Shown here one piece after another: positions 32,383 to 45,599 of a DNA stretch of 64,000 nucleotides (positions are counted from its first letter, which is position 1; every line of letters starts with the position of its first letter). The translations under genes and the position numbers were made by a program. Under the pieces are notes generated by a model that saw only the letters and a list, made by a program, of their open reading frames with translations, ran no database searches and had not been told where the DNA came from. The DNA lies in NCBI GenBank assembly GCA_019914945.1, contig CM034111.1:7130001-7194000 (forward strand). The letters are read 5' to 3'. This DNA comes from Typha latifolia (lineage: Eukaryota; Streptophyta; Magnoliopsida; Poales; Typhaceae).

Positions 32383-34743
32383 TACTAGTGATCCATTATC
32401 CTTTTTAATTTTATTATTTATTTATTTAGGTATTTCTGTCTTAATTAATACAAATATATTTAGACATTATTTATTTTAATAATAATACATATTCATCATT
32501 ATGATTATTGATAATTAAAGTTTATTGATGATTAATTAGATTATAAACTATTACACATAAATATATGTAATACTTATATTTATTTATTTATTTACTTATA
32601 TGTATATTAGATTAATAGATAGATTTGTAAATTATAATTATTAGATTTATATTCTAATATTCTTATGATATACATTTTAAGTAATTCTATTAATTTATTA
32701 TATATTGTTATTTTTGTAACAAATAAAATACTAGGCTTATGTATTTATTTATTATTTTATAACGTAATATTTAATTAATCAAGATATAATTATAGTTAGG
32801 TTTTCATCTATATTTTTATTTTTATTTTTATCTGTAATTAAAAATTTAGCTAGTAATAAAGATAAGTAGAAATTCTCAAAACCTTCTACATCATCATATA
32901 TTACATGAACGGATTTTAATCAGATAAACGTCTAACATCATACTACTTAAATAATTTCAGATTTTGACCCCCCCCCCCCCCCCCCGTTCAGGATCCCGTG
33001 GACTTAGCTGTCGAGGCTTGATCATTGTCGTAGCAATGTGAATGAGTGGTTGTTGGATATTTGCAGTGGTGTGAGTAGTCTTATCCCCTAGATGCCTTTC
33101 TCAAATTATGATATATTATATTTTATGTACACGCATGTTTTGGCCTCCAACATGATTATATGGTTTTATATAGAGATGATTTCAGTCAAGCATATTTTTA
33201 TCATGCATTTGATTAGGTTGATATGAGATATGAGTCCATTGGTGATATATAGAGATGATTCTACTATTATGATTTTTATGTTGGGATGATCTCTATCATA
33301 GGTATGCATGTGATAAGCTAGCAAAAGTATACATGTGTTAGATACATGGTTAGTCGGCATTGCATCATTTTTCTCTTGGCTTCATTACCGAGTTTGGGGC
33401 TGGGTACCATAGTCCAGCATGGTGGATGATATTCATGGTTGAAACGGATGATTGTGATAGTGAGAGATATGTGGATTATATATGGCTCTGACATATACGA
33501 TTATCTAGTGGTTGGTATGCATCATGCATCATCATTGATGTGACTAATATCATTGGATCATAATTGATATACATGATATGTTGTAATATTCGGTGATGTT
33601 ATATGGTAATTTCATTATGTGATATATTTTTGGTTGAGGATAATATGCTACGTGATACCGACTCGAGATATTCCGATGAGATATTTTAGAAAGATGAGGT
33701 GAACTATAGACGCGAGATAGTATAGAAGATAGTTTAATCAAATATTGAGTTGTACCATTATTTTATATTTGTACTTCATTGTATAGACGATAATTGGTAT
33801 AATATAGGTTAAACTATAGTGTACTCTTGTATCAGTTGTTTAGTTACACCTTGATGGTTTGTTGTGGCCTGTGTGGGTCCTGCCAGATTAATTAGTGGTC
33901 TAGTGTATATTATTGTGGACTTGGATATTCACATGTTAACAGGTTTATTTGGTTAATAGTATGTTTTATTTGGTGTTGGATTATGTGAGCATGGATATGT
34001 TAGTAAGTAGTATTTGATAATGTCATGATTGTATGGGCACAGGAGAGTATCTGTGCACAACGGGCCCCGCCCGACCTGTCGCGTGCCGTGTGGGCACGTG
34101 GGCGTGCACGTGTCCGTGCCGGGCGGGGGCGTTACACGAGCAGTCTCTATACCTCGAATGCGGTTGGACATGAGGGACGACGGTGGCAGAGGACGGCAAA
34201 GACTGGTGTATCGAGGGCGGTGGATGGTGAGATGTTCTCTTCAGCACAAAGGAAGCAGAGGATGTGGACCATGGACACCTTTCCCCTAACTTCCTTCTTC
34301 TCTGGCGAGATCCAGACTTTGACGAATGCGCCGCAATTGAGCGATCACAATGCCAGATTCTCGATGCAAAGGATTAAGGAGGGTTTTATGTGGTGGGGTG
34401 TTTCCTACAGCAGAAAATAAGAGGCTGGAGAATGGCGGAAGAGGAGAGAAGCTTAAAGATGGAGTCATGGAGATGGGTTTTAGCGGTGAATGGGTTCAGC
34501 TAAGAGATTTTGGGGATGGATGTTAAGGTTTTAACTTATTAATCATCATTTTATCTATTGGATCTTAGATCCAACGATTCTAAATATATGTTATAAATAA
34601 AATATACGAGCCTAATCGAGCCAAGCTTGAGCGAGCCAACGCTAGCTTGCCTCGACTCATTTAAAGCTCGAGCCAAGCTTTAAACCAACCGAGCCCATGA
34701 GCTTCACAAACCCATGAGCTTTTTTGACAGCCCTAATAATAGG

Positions 34744-35949
34744 TGATCACAAAACATAGGAATATCATAAGTTGCATATCAATTCTAACATGGCACTACA
34801 AAAATGAAACGCAATCCACAAATAAGGTTTTATGTTTTGTAAAATTAAAAATCTCATTAAGCAAGCACAAGTCATTCCGAAGAATAGTTTGGTACTCGGG
34901 ATACCCAATCCATCACAAAAAATTGGAAGGATTAACCTAGCAAAATTAACTAACTAGTTTGCTGATAAAGTTTCAGAAGGTACTTACCCCAGTATTGAAT
35001 AGAGATATTTATGCAAGTGAATAGATGCACAATTTCAGGCTTCTACAATGGAACAACAATAAGGGTGAAGATGGGTTGGATTAAGTCCAACCCAACCTAC
35101 TACCTAGCCCAAATAATATCGGATCATATATGGATAAAAAAAATCTATCCGATCTAGATATAGAGTCTTTTAGAAAAGAAAAAAAAGAAATCCGGATCTA
35201 GATATCCAATATCATTTTAACTCCATAATATAAATAACTAAGTTAGTAAATCAGATTGCAATATCCAACGCCCTACTTCAACACCAACCTCCATCTCTTT
35301 CCTTCAATCTCTCTTCATCCGCTGCTTCCACCAGAAGTGAGAAACCCTACATCTATCTCATCACAGGAGGCCTCTTCTATGCAGCTACTCAACTTCACTG
35401 TCAACCTATCCTCCTAGGTTACCACATTTGCACTCTAGCTCTTAAATCTATTAGTGATCGAGATCAAGGACCCGCCCATTGTAGAGATCTCTGTCTCGAA
35501 GCGGCTACTCCAAATTAAAAACAATCCCATCTTGAGCACCCTTCCGAGTAGCAAAAGAGAGATTTATGTTGCAATAAGACGCCGCAGTCCATCAAGCAGT
35601 AGTAGAGTGAAAGACGATGGTGAAAGCAGTAGCAAAGATGCAGACCGCGATGAAAACTTTGATGTTTTTTTTTCTTTTCAAAACTCATTGTTGTGAAGCT
35701 AATATTTAGGCTATGATTTTTCTATGCTTGGAAAGTTAGCTAAATTCTGGAGGTATGCACAAAATTATGTTTGCCAATTTAAGTTTCTTTTTCTCCTTCT
35801 TCAATCTTGTAGAGAAAAAAAATTACATCTTATTCTGAGTTACTCTTTTTCTGAAAGATTAATTTGAACTATTTTGATCTAGTTAAAATTTATAATAGAG
35901 GACAGTAGGGAAGTGAATTATCTATTAATGGTCTGAGGTTTAAAGATAG
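34744..35949. other. Intergenic region between hAT and family A cluster
   Basis: No recognisable gene. It contains a small perfect inverted repeat GGGTTGGA-ttaag-TCCAACCC at 35073-35093. An 80-codon plus-strand ORF at 35454-35696 has a Ser/Asp/Arg-rich tail and no domain I recognise, and the sequence around it looks neither repeat-like nor clearly coding. Confidence 0.4.
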
Positions 35950-36119
35950 TGTAACACCTAGTCCCAATCATGTGCATGCCACGCGCCAACATGAACATGC
36001 AGCAAGTGCAACAACTTAGTTAGTTGCCGACAATCAAATAAATTATATAATTAATACTATAATTTATTGAACAACATCTAAATTAAGAATAACTCACGTT
36101 AGGGTATCAATAAAATACT
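35950..36119 (-). repeat. Family A LTR 3' end fragment, copy 7
   Basis: Starts TGTAACACCTAG and reads as the reverse complement of the last 170 bp or so of copy 6 ('gccgacaatcaaataaat' and 'ataactca' are shared). It is cut by the start of copy 4 at 36120, so copy 4 appears to have inserted into an older minus-strand copy. Confidence 0.7.
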
Positions 36120-36468
36120 TGTAACAACATAAAAAAATTAAAAAAAATTTCATGGCACAACATGGCTGATTGTGCCATGTTGAGATGGCACACGGGCTGG
36201 GGGTGCCACGCACTCCCAACCGCCGGCCCGGCCAACCGAGCGTGGCCATCTAACCCTGATGGGCCTGTCGGTGCTGGCGCCATAGCCGCAATGCCAACGT
36301 CCGCACCGCCTCTCTCTCTCCCTCTAAATATCCTCTCTCTCTTTCAGTCTCTCTCTCTCCCTCTAAATATCCTCTCTCTCTTTCAGTCTCTCTCTCTCCC
36401 CCATATTACCAATGCCGGCCTATAGCTACTGCCGCCACCACCTCCACCTCCACTAATGCAGTGAACCT

Positions 36469-36599
<131 letters not shown>

Positions 36600-38049
36600 T
36601 GGGCTCGGGCTCGCCACTAGCGGTCGGTGCCTTCCCCACCGGCACCGGTCCTCCTCCTCCCCCTTCCTTTCCTTTCTTCTTCTCTTATTTTCTTTTTCTT
36701 TTTTCTTATTTCTTTCTCGATCCCTGTACTATAGTAGTTTCTTTTTTTTCTCTTATTTCTTTTTCTTTGTTTCTTTTTCTGTTAATTAAGGATTTTATGT
36801 TAACTAATGCATTTAGTCTAATTAGGCAGTTAATTATATTATTATATATATATTCGATAATATAATTATTATCTAATTATAATTAGTATAATTAATGATT
36901 AATTATCTTACAAAACACCTAAATATACCTATTATTTAATTTACATATAAGCTTACTTGCATATGACAGATTAATACTTAGCTTCATTGATTATAGTCAT
37001 GAGATTTATAAATATATCCTAATATTCATTATTTATATATAGCTGCTAGTATGTAATTCAATTGCTTTAATTATACTATTTTGTATAGACTAAAATAAAT
37101 AGGCTTGCTCATTTAATTCCTTATATCTTATATTATATAATTAAGAATAAGAATGATAAATTAGTTGTAATTACATTTTTGCCTACACTTACATTCTGAT
37201 GTATAATTAGACATATTTAGCCTTTTATCTTATGTTACATATTTACATTATTTTAGTAAATATAAAAGAGTAACCATTTTAATCTTATTTCATCACTAGC
37301 ATTTTAATAATAATAGTATATTTATGACATTAAAACCTAATAAATTATCATATTTTATATGAATTAATTCTAATCGCTAACAACTCATCGCTAACATCAT
37401 ACTACTTAAATATTTTTAGATCCTGAATCCCTTATGTGAGACCCCGTGGACCTTATTAGCGATGAGTTGACACTCGATTGCCGGATATGAGGGATACGTG
37501 GTTTGTATCTTCTGATCAAAAGTGAGTAGTTTTATCCCCTAGATGCCTTTCTTAAATTATGATATATTATATAATTATGTATCTGCATGTTTTGGCCTCC
37601 AGTATGATTATATGACTTTATCTAGAGATGATTTCAGGCGTGCATATTTTATTATATATTTGATTAGGCTAATCTGGGATATGAGTACATTGGTGATATA
37701 TATAGATAATTGGAGATGAATATACTATTATAGTTTTATGTCGAGATGATCTCTATCATGAGTGTGAATGTGATAGACTAGCAAGAGTATACATGTGTTA
37801 GATACATAGTTGGAGTCTGCATAGCATCATCATTCTCTTAGCTTCTTTACCACATAAATTAGATACATAGTTGGAGTCTGCATAGCATCATCATTCTCTT
37901 AGCTTCTTTACCACCTAAACTCCTGAGTTGAATGATCTGTTGTAGTACTCGATATATACATATGATCTATCATGTATTAAAAAATTATAAAACTACTTAT
38001 GTATGTGATGTGATGGCTAAAATAATATCTGGTCTGGACTAGTACTGGA

Positions 38050-38290
38050 CATACTCTTAGCGTATGACAAAGTATGGTGATGATTGATGGTTGTACTCTT
38101 AGCGTATGATAGGGTACAACTATCATTGATATACCTTTAGCATATGGTAGGGTATAATTATTTCCTGAGATATCCTTAGCATATGAAATGGTATGATTAT
38201 CTTCTGAGATACCCTTAGCATATGACGGTGTATGATTATCTTCAAAAATACCCTTAGCGTATGACAGGGTATGCTCTGAGCATGTGCCAT
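38050..38290 (+). repeat. About 40-bp minisatellite (hairpin units) in family A copy 4
   Basis: Six units of the form 'tacccttagcgtatgacagggta' with variants such as TACTCT and TACCTT at the left arm. Several retain a matching right arm. Confidence 0.8.
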
Positions 38291-41010
38291 GATATGTATC
38301 AAGTTTGGGGTTGGGTACTATGGTTCAGCATGGCAGTTAGATATTCGAGTTGAGATAAATGACTGTGATAGTGAGAGATATGTGGATTATATCTAGCTCT
38401 AACATATATGATTATCTTGATATTTAGAGTTGAGATAGATGACTATGATAGTGATAGATATGTATATTATATATAGCTTTGACATATATGATTATCGAGT
38501 GGTTGGCATGCATCATGCATTATCATTGATGTGACTAGCTAGTATCACTAGATCATGATTGTTATACATCATATATTATTATATTCGGTTGTAACGCCCC
38601 CGTCCGGTACGAGCACGTGCACGCTCACGCTCCCACACGGCACGCGCGGGCCCGTCACGCACAGATACACTCCTATGCTCATATAATCATGATATCAAAT
38701 AAAACTTGCTAATATATTCATGCTTATATAATTCATCACCAAATAAATCGTACTATTAATCAGATAAACTTATTAACATATGAATATCCAAATCAATAAT
38801 AATATATATACTAAACCACTACACAATCTAGCAGAGCCCACAAAGGCCACGACGAACCATCAAGATATAACTTATAACCACCAACACATGAGTATAATAT
38901 AATCTGACCTGTATTATACAAATCATCGTCTAGTATAATAAAGTACAAATATAACAAACAACGATACAACTCAATTTCTATACAAATTATCATCTATACC
39001 ATCTCGCACCTATAGCTCACCTCATCATTCTAGAAATATCTTCTCAGGATATCTCAAGTAGCTATTACGCACCACATATCTAAGAGGGTTAGAAAAAATA
39101 TAAAGAGAGTCATGAGCAGAAGACTTAGTAAATAGACTGTACCTCGAATCAGTGATGCTAAATAAAGAGTAAATCATGTACTCGATAATATAAATTAGAA
39201 ATAGTATCATGTCATGAATGAGTATATGAATGTGTCATCAATAATACATAAATGAAAGGTAGATATCATGTCATAACTGATAAAAGTATATAATTCTCGA
39301 CAATGAATAAACAAATCTCCATGTCATACTATTATCATAACTCTCTCTCAAATATGATACATATGATGCATGTCAACCATGTCCATATTATGATACTAAA
39401 TGCACTCACATATAATGTATAATGACCACTTGAAAATCAGATATATTAAATGATAATGAAATCATATGCATTTCTCAACATCTCAAACATCAATGTCACT
39501 TCTAAAAATTGTCATCATACTAGACCACTATGCACAGTCAACACCTGATACCCGGTCTCAACATCATGCCCGAAGGCTGAGCATACTCTGCCATCCACAA
39601 CGAGTATCTCAATCACAACTATACTCTGCCATCCGCTAAGGGTATCAATATCCATTTAGACCGGGCACCCTTCTAGTTGATAAAATTACGTGAGGATAAC
39701 TCGCCACATATGCCTTAGTGAACGCGACATGTGTTAGAATGTCTGCTGCGCATACAGACTAACGACCTCGAATGTAAGGCCATAGGATCACGACTATATT
39801 GAGCAATCAATCATCCACCAAGCGCGTCCTAACCCTCGCGCCCATTAGGTATCCTCACGATTTCTATCAACTATTCTATTAATCGGATTTCATGCTTTTC
39901 TTCTAAATAACAGATCATATGTATTTTATCCAGTAGTATAATAAGTCATGCATATTATAAATTTAAGTGGAAAAGGAGTCAAAAGAAGTACATGATGCGG
40001 TGAAATCTCCAATGGTACATGTATCACACCAACAACCAGATACAAACCATGTATTCCTCCCATCCAGCAATCGAGTGTCAACTCATCACTAATACAGTCT
40101 AGGAGGTCTCATATAAGGGGTTTGGGATTTGAAAATATTTAAGTAGCATGAAGTTAGTTGTTTATCCCATTAGAATCCATTCATGTAAAATATAATAATT
40201 ATTAAATTTTATTAAATAATTGAGTTAACATTATATATATATAATTATGATAACCTTATTCTAATTATATATTAGGTATATAATAATTAATCTCTTTTGA
40301 TATAAAACAATAAAGACTCAGATATAAAATAATATAATTAAAAATGCATGTACATTAAATAACTAAGTATAATTCAATTATTTGGCAATGACTACTTTTA
40401 AGTAGTCACTAGTTATACATAAAATAATTATCATAGCTTAACATTTTATTTTATGGAAAATAATATAGATAATAGTAAATGCTATAAATGCATTGTATAT
40501 ATATAAAAGCATACATGAACATTAATGGAAACTTATATAATTTTATTATTTTTAATAAACTACATACATTAATCTAATAATGATAATTAAGCTATAAATA
40601 CCAAAATACTTATAATTACAATTAATTATATTTGTCCTACTTATGCTTAGCTTAATAATTATATTTGTGAGTATATATACATCTTTAAACTAATTAACTA
40701 TTTATTTAAATTTATTATAAATAAAATAAATTAATTAAAAGAAAAGAAAAGAAAAATTCCTATTACAATGCTGGGCGCTAGTAGAGAGGAGAACTAAGAG
40801 GGAGGAAGGAAAGAAGAGGAAGAAGAAAGACGGAGAAAAGAAGAAGAAAGAAGGAGAAAAGAAGAAGAAAAAAAAAAGAAAGAAGAAGAGAAGAGAAGGG
40901 AAGAGAAGAGAAGAAGAAGAAGGGAAAGGAGGAGCCGGGCCGGCGGGGAGGGGCGCGGCTGCTTCTGGCCAGCTAGTAGCCGACCTCTTCCCGATGGCTT
41001 AGTTCCGGCG

Positions 41011-41011
<1 letters not shown>

Positions 41012-41091
<80 letters not shown>
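41012..41091. repeat. (GA)n microsatellite in copy 4b
   Basis: 80-bp GA tract (CT on the LTR strand), interrupted at its right by the gypsy solo LTR. The tract resumes as GA at 41933-41946. Confidence 0.93.
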
Positions 41092-41093
<2 letters not shown>

Positions 41094-41927
41094 AGATCTG
41101 GAACCAAAGATAAGCTACACAACTATTCTTTCAAGATTTGAATGTATTACATGAATCAGTTCGCACAACCGTGGGAAAATATTCGTCAAATATTCTCCTG
41201 TAGTTAGAAAATTACGAAACCAATTGAATTAGATCTGTACTTCCTGATCTACAACTTTCATATTTATGCCCTTCGCAGATTCGAATTGTAGCAGGGACGA
41301 AAACATGGAATAACATGGGTGATAGTGGTGGTGACGGGTGGAGTGGATGTTAGGGTTATGGATGGATTTGGAGATGAAGATGGATGGTGGATGTGATTAA
41401 GAGATATAGACGAAGGGAACGAAGTGGTCGAGATCCTAAAGAAGAGGGGTGGCTTGATAGTCGAGGGAGATTAGAAGTTAGGAGAAACCTTACCAATTAT
41501 AGAGGTGGAAGGATGGTGAAGAGGGAGGAGGGAGACGTCTAAAGAGAAGATAAGAGACAAGAAATCAACAATCCAATAGCATAATGAAGTTGGTTGCCAT
41601 CCACATATTTATAGAGGCTAACCAACAAATCCTAAAATAATATGAAACCCTAATTCTAGAGGATTCCCGTCGATCGCGTTCGAACACACCAAAAGGCGTT
41701 CTCTGTATGTGTGAACGCGATGCAGGCATTCGAACGCGGGCGTTCAAACTCGCCCGACCGCGTTCGAATACACAATATGCGTTCTTTGTATTTGCGAACC
41801 TAATGCAGGCGTTCGCAAGGGCGTTCGAACGCGACCCCTCATGTGTTCGAACGCGACCTACAGAAATTTTATTTTAATAAAAATAAACACATAATGCAAT
41901 AGGAAAAGATCCTAACTAAGTGTATCA
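41092..41927 (-). mobile_element. Solo LTR of the G1 gypsy family
   Basis: Minus orientation. The right edge reads '...ctaactaagtgtatca', the reverse complement of the G1 LTR start TGATACACTTAG. A palindrome array lies at 41680-41870 and a reversed TATA box at about 41606-41612. The left edge TAAGATCTGG is mutated (no TG), and the duplication cannot be defined because both flanks are GA repeat. Confidence 0.75.
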
Positions 41928-42185
41928 GAGGGAGAGAGAGAGAGAGACTCACCTTGGTGGTGATAGGCCGGCGGCAAGCCGACAACAGCAAGAGGGAAAG
42001 CCGTGTGAGAGAGTGACTGAGAGAGAGAGAGAGAGGAAAAGAGAGGGAGTGAGAGGTTTAAAGAGAGAGAGAGAGAGAAGGCGATGGAGGAAGGGGATGG
42101 TGGCGACAATGGGGCTCGCCACACCAATTGGCCAAGAAATAGCGTGTGGCAGCCCCACGGCTTGCCACAACAAGTGAGAAATTTA

Positions 42186-42757
42186 TCACTTGAGTTGATT
42201 TATATATATGTTATTGAGGATACATATATACATGCTCATACATGGCATAATGCTTCTTTCGATTCATATTATTCAAGTACATGATTTACTTTCTATTTGG
42301 GCATTATTGATTCGAGTGGTCTATTCATTGACCCTTTAGCTCATGACTCTCTTCATTTATTTTCTAATCCCCCTAGATATGTGATACGTGATAGCGACTT
42401 GAGATATCTTGAGAAGATATTTAGAGCGATGATGAGGTGAGCTATAGACGTGAGATGATATAGAAGATGATTTATCTATATATTGAGTTGTACAATTATT
42501 TGATATTTGTACTCCACAGTATAGACGTGTGGTTATAAGTTGTATCTTAATGGTTTTCGTGGCCTATGTGGGCCTTGTTAGATTATGTAATAATCTAGTG
42601 TATATTATTGTGGACTTGGATATTCATATGTTAACATATTTATTTGACTAATAGTATGATTTATTTGGTGATAAATTATGTGAGCATGTATATTTTAGCA
42701 AGTTGTATTTGATGATGTCATGATTATAGGAGCATAGCATATACATATATACATGCT
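42186..42757 (+). repeat. Family A LTR, copy 4, second part (truncated)
   Basis: Resumes the plus-strand LTR with 'gttattgaggatacatatat', 'ccctttagctcatgactct' and 'gtggcctatgtgggcc', matching the distal third of copies 5 and 6. It stops at about 42757 where integrase sequence of element G6 begins, so the LTR's last 100 bp are missing. Confidence 0.75.
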
Positions 42758-42766
42758 CACAAATAT

Positions 42767-43987
42767 AGGATCACGATCTGCAACAATTAATTTTGGCATA
42801 CCATGCATCTTGGCCACGTCGTGCACATAGACCTCAGCCACCCTTTTCGCCGTGTAAGGATGCTCTAAGGCTGAAAAATGTGCATACTTGCTGAGGCGAT
42901 CTGCCACCACCAATATAAAAAAATATCCCTTGGCCTTGGGTAGGCCATCAATGAAATCCATAGCGACATCCTCCCAAACCTTGGTCGGAATGGGAAGCGG
43001 TTGAGGCAATCCAGCAGGTTTGGTCGATTCTGTCTTTGTCCTTTGGCACACTTCATAAGCCTTGACATAGGCCTACACATCCTTCTTCATCCCAGCCCAT
43101 ATGCAACTTTGACTCAACCTTTTGTAGGTGCGTAACACTTCTTCATGTCCAGCTATAGGAGAATCATGGAAGTGGCGCATCAACTCCAAGTGCAATTGAT
43201 GGTTAGCTAAAACAATGATCTTCCCCTTGTCTAACAAGAGTCTCTCCTTCATCAACACCCCTTGTTTACAATTGGGATCTGCAGCAAGGTCATCCATCAT
43301 TTTCTTAGCTTCCAGATCATTCTTGTAGGCCTCCTGTAGCTGCTGGAAAAAGGGAGAAACCGGTGCTAAAATGGCTGCCAACTCGGCTGGGTTTAGGCAT
43401 CTGGATAAGGCGTCGGCGGCGTTGTTTTTAGTCCCTTTTTTGTACACGATCTTGTAGTCATATCCGAGTAGCTTAGACACCCACCTTTGTTGGGCTAGTG
43501 TGTGAATGCGCTGCCCAAGAAAATACGGTAAACTCCTTTGATCCGTGCGGATCGTAAAGCACTGCCCGATGAGATGAGGCCTCAATTTGGTGATAGCATG
43601 GATGATGGTGAGCATTTTTCTTTTATAGGTTGATAGCAGCTGCAAACGCTCGGAAAGAGCCTTGCTCATGTAGGATACCGGCGTTCCTTCTTGCATTAAA
43701 ACTGCCCCCACACCAACTCCGGATGCATCACACTCAACGGTGAATGGTTTGGTAAAATCTGCCAAGGAAAGGACCGAGGCTGAGACCATTGCCTTCTTCA
43801 AGGCTTCAAATACTTCCCTAGCTTTGTCCGTCCATGAGAATGCCCCCTTTCGTAGCAAGGCCGTGAGGGGAGTTGCCACCTTGCCGTAGTTCACTACTAA
43901 TACACTTAAATTCTTCCTAGTAGGCAGCAACCGTTGTCTTTTGGACAAGCTTTGATAAGGTGGCGATGTAATCCTCAAAGCTTGCAA
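42767..43987 (-). pseudogene. G6 RNase H and integrase remnant
   Basis: A continuous 304-residue frame (43987-43073) holds the end of the RT palm/thumb link (NYGKVATPLTALLRKGAFSW), Ty3-type RNase H ([53 protein letters not shown]) and the integrase zinc-binding region (GHEEVLRTYKRLSQSCIWAG). A stop follows, then the integrase core at 43051-42767 (VAMDFIDGLP with the first Asp, VVADRLSKYAHFSAL, VADRDPIFVS). Sequence beyond the second Asp is lost at the junction with the family A LTR. The RNase H catalytic Asp in ECDAS is present. This is the longest clean frame of any retroelement here, suggesting a rather recent loss. Confidence 0.9.
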
Positions 43988-43999
43988 TTCTGAAGTGCC

Positions 44000-44830
44000 T
44001 AAATAGGGTGTTTACGAACACCGGCCATCCATCGAATAGCTAACGGATTGGTACCAATGTAATGTTGCGCTCTCTAAATGGAAGCACGCCAACAACACTT
44101 TGGCATCTTCCATTGTCCCTTGATACATGAAAAATTGTTCAGCACAAAAGATCCAATCCAAAGGATTACCTCCTTAGAACCTAGGGAACTTGAGTCTCGT
44201 CGTTCTTCCATGCATAAGATTGTTGCGCCCCACATCATACGCGAGTTTAGGTCCCAATGGCAAGAAGATATAGGATCGGTACATCGTGCTCTCGGGCCTC
44301 TGGTCATCTTTCTCATGGCGCAAACTGGGGTCATCCCGATTCAGCCAACCCGCGGCTACTTCAGCGTGGTTGCGATTTATATCTGGACACGCCCCTTCCG
44401 CACCTCTTAGTGGATCATAGGGGCTTGGTAAGGTCCTCGAGAACCGATGGGTGGTGGTAGCAAAGGTTCATTATGAACATGGGCTGCCCTAGCCCCTGGT
44501 TGAGGCAACACCGACATAGCTAGATTTGTCGACACAAGAATTTTGGCGTGCGCACGGTAGCTGCGAGGTTCTACAACTCCTCCCTCATGCCTCTCATCTC
44601 CTCTTGCTCTGTTTGCTGTAAATCCAGCATTTGTTGGAAGAGGGAGACAAAGGTTGGATCCACGGTAGGCGCTAAACCCGTCGAAGTCAAGCTCGTGCTC
44701 GCATTCGTTCTATCCGTCAACATTAAGGACGTGGTAGGCTCGGTCTCCATGGGTACCTCCATGGTTGTGCGTCAATTGGCCATTGGTATTGTAGCAGTCA
44801 TAGGTCCGAGAATCAGTGGCTCTAATACCA
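44000..44830 (-). pseudogene. G6 gag remnant and primer-binding site
   Basis: From the PBS (44830-44817) downstream: a gag N-terminus-like frame at 44762-44571 with a Gln/Glu-rich coiled stretch (FQQMLDLQQTEQEEMRGMRE), then the gag core near 44230-44040 (WIFCAEQFFMYQGTMEDAKV and a following FHLE-type string). Frameshifted, and cut at about 44000 where RNase H starts. Confidence 0.75.
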
Positions 44831-44834
44831 CTAT

Positions 44835-45295
44835 TGTGATCTCGATTTCAATGGGAAATATTTGGATGTTAGGGAGGATAAAAGAAGAGGAAGAAATGAG
44901 CCTTCCCTACAGGTCTGGGGGATAAGCTAGTTGATAAGGATAGAGGCGGCATAGCCGTGGTAGTAGAGAACAAGAAGGAAGGAGAGAAGAAGATTTGGGT
45001 TAGAAACTTAATTCATACAATAATGATTATAAGGTTGCCTTCCACATATTTAGAAGCTAACCTGACAAGCAAAACAATCAAAAGACTACCCTAGAAATAG
45101 TGTAGTGTCATCAGTCGCAGTCTAGCGCGTCTGCACATGCTAAATACTTTCTATTTTTGCGAACATATGAATGCGCTAATCACGTTCTTTGTATTTGCGA
45201 ACGCAAGTGTTCAAACTCAAAAGTAAAAAAAATTATTTGTTTAAAAAAATAAAAGAGACTTAGCTCAAGATAACTAGGTCCAATCCCAGTCATAT
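44835..45295 (-). repeat. G6 5' LTR (approximate limits)
   Basis: Begins TGTGATCTCG on the plus strand, 4 bp from the PBS. It contains a reversed promoter-like region and GCGTTCGCAAATACAAAGAA-type repeats (about 45155-45215). The right limit is set by the abutting G5 LTR at 45296, but the LTR's true start could lie a few bases inside. Confidence 0.65.
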
Positions 45296-45599
45296 TGATG
45301 GTTCTTGAACCAAAAGGTCGGCTACAGAATAATTCCTTTAATATTTATATTTATTGCAGAAAGCAGTCCGCGTAATCATGGGAAAATATTCGTCAAATAT
45401 TCTCTTGTAGTCAGAAAATTACTAAAGTACGTGTATTAGATTTGTAACTTCTTATCTATAACTTTTGTATTTATGCACTTCACAGATTTGAACTGCAACT
45501 GAGACTAAAACATAGAATAACGTGGGTGATGGTGGTGGTGACGGGTGGAGTGGATGTTAGGGTTATGGATGGGTATGGAGATGAAGGTGGATGGCGAAT

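Larger units (their letters stand above)
31708..34136 (+). mobile_element. Family A solo LTR, copy 3 (inside the hAT element)
   Basis: 2,429 bp, TGTAACAACC...GGGCGTTACA, with perfect duplication CGAGC (31703-31707 and 34137-34141). The leader has a (TA)n tract. CT tracts lie at about 31950-32115, the hairpin at 32359-32382 and the AT-rich block at 32400-32930. An 18-C run lies at 32968-32985. It ends in the 'ggcgggggcgttaca' form shared with copies 2, 4b and 5, so it belongs to a subfamily distinct from copies 1 and 6. No coding region. Confidence 0.92.
31341..34735. mobile_element. Non-autonomous hAT transposon carrying a nested solo LTR
   Basis: The ends TAGGGCTGTAAATGAG and (reverse complement of the right end) TAGGGCTGTCAAAAAAGCTC form short imperfect TIRs. 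A perfect 8-bp duplication, ATAATAGG, flanks them (31333-31340 and 34736-34743), which is diagnostic for hAT. Subterminal regions are rich in AGCTCGAGC-type motifs on both strands (31385-31490 and 34620-34700), as expected of transposase-binding repeats. Without the inserted LTR the element is about 961 bp and encodes no transposase. The unique part at 34142-34590 has an open stretch to about 34420 of unknown origin. Confidence 0.92.
38590..42180 (-). mobile_element. Family A LTR, copy 4b, inverted, with a nested solo LTR
   Basis: Minus-strand copy starting TGTAACGCCCCCGTCC at 38590 (the LTR's 3' end). It runs through the AT-rich block (40150-40740), pyrimidine leader (AG-rich on plus, 40740-40930), GA tract (41012-41090) and leader remnants (41933-42180). 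The LTR's own 5' end is degraded, with no clean GTTRTTACA terminus. A gypsy solo LTR sits inside the GA tract at 41092-41927. No duplication matching the left flank TCGGT was found. Confidence 0.72.
42758..45295 (-). mobile_element. Ty3/gypsy element G6 (truncated, internally deleted)
   Basis: Minus-strand element. The 5' LTR lies at 44835 to about 45295. Next is the tRNA-iMet type PBS TGGTATTAGAGCCA (44830-44817), then gag remnants (44762-44000) and RNase H to integrase (43987-42767). The 3' end is cut within integrase. Protease and RT are missing between gag and RNase H near 43990-44040. The exact LTR start is uncertain, because sequence shared with the neighbouring G5 LTR lies there. Confidence 0.78.

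Noticed and set aside
35454..35696. 80-codon ORF between hAT and family A
   Set aside because: No domain, no clear promoter or splice context, and low-complexity Ser/Asp tail; kept only as a note in the intergenic entry.
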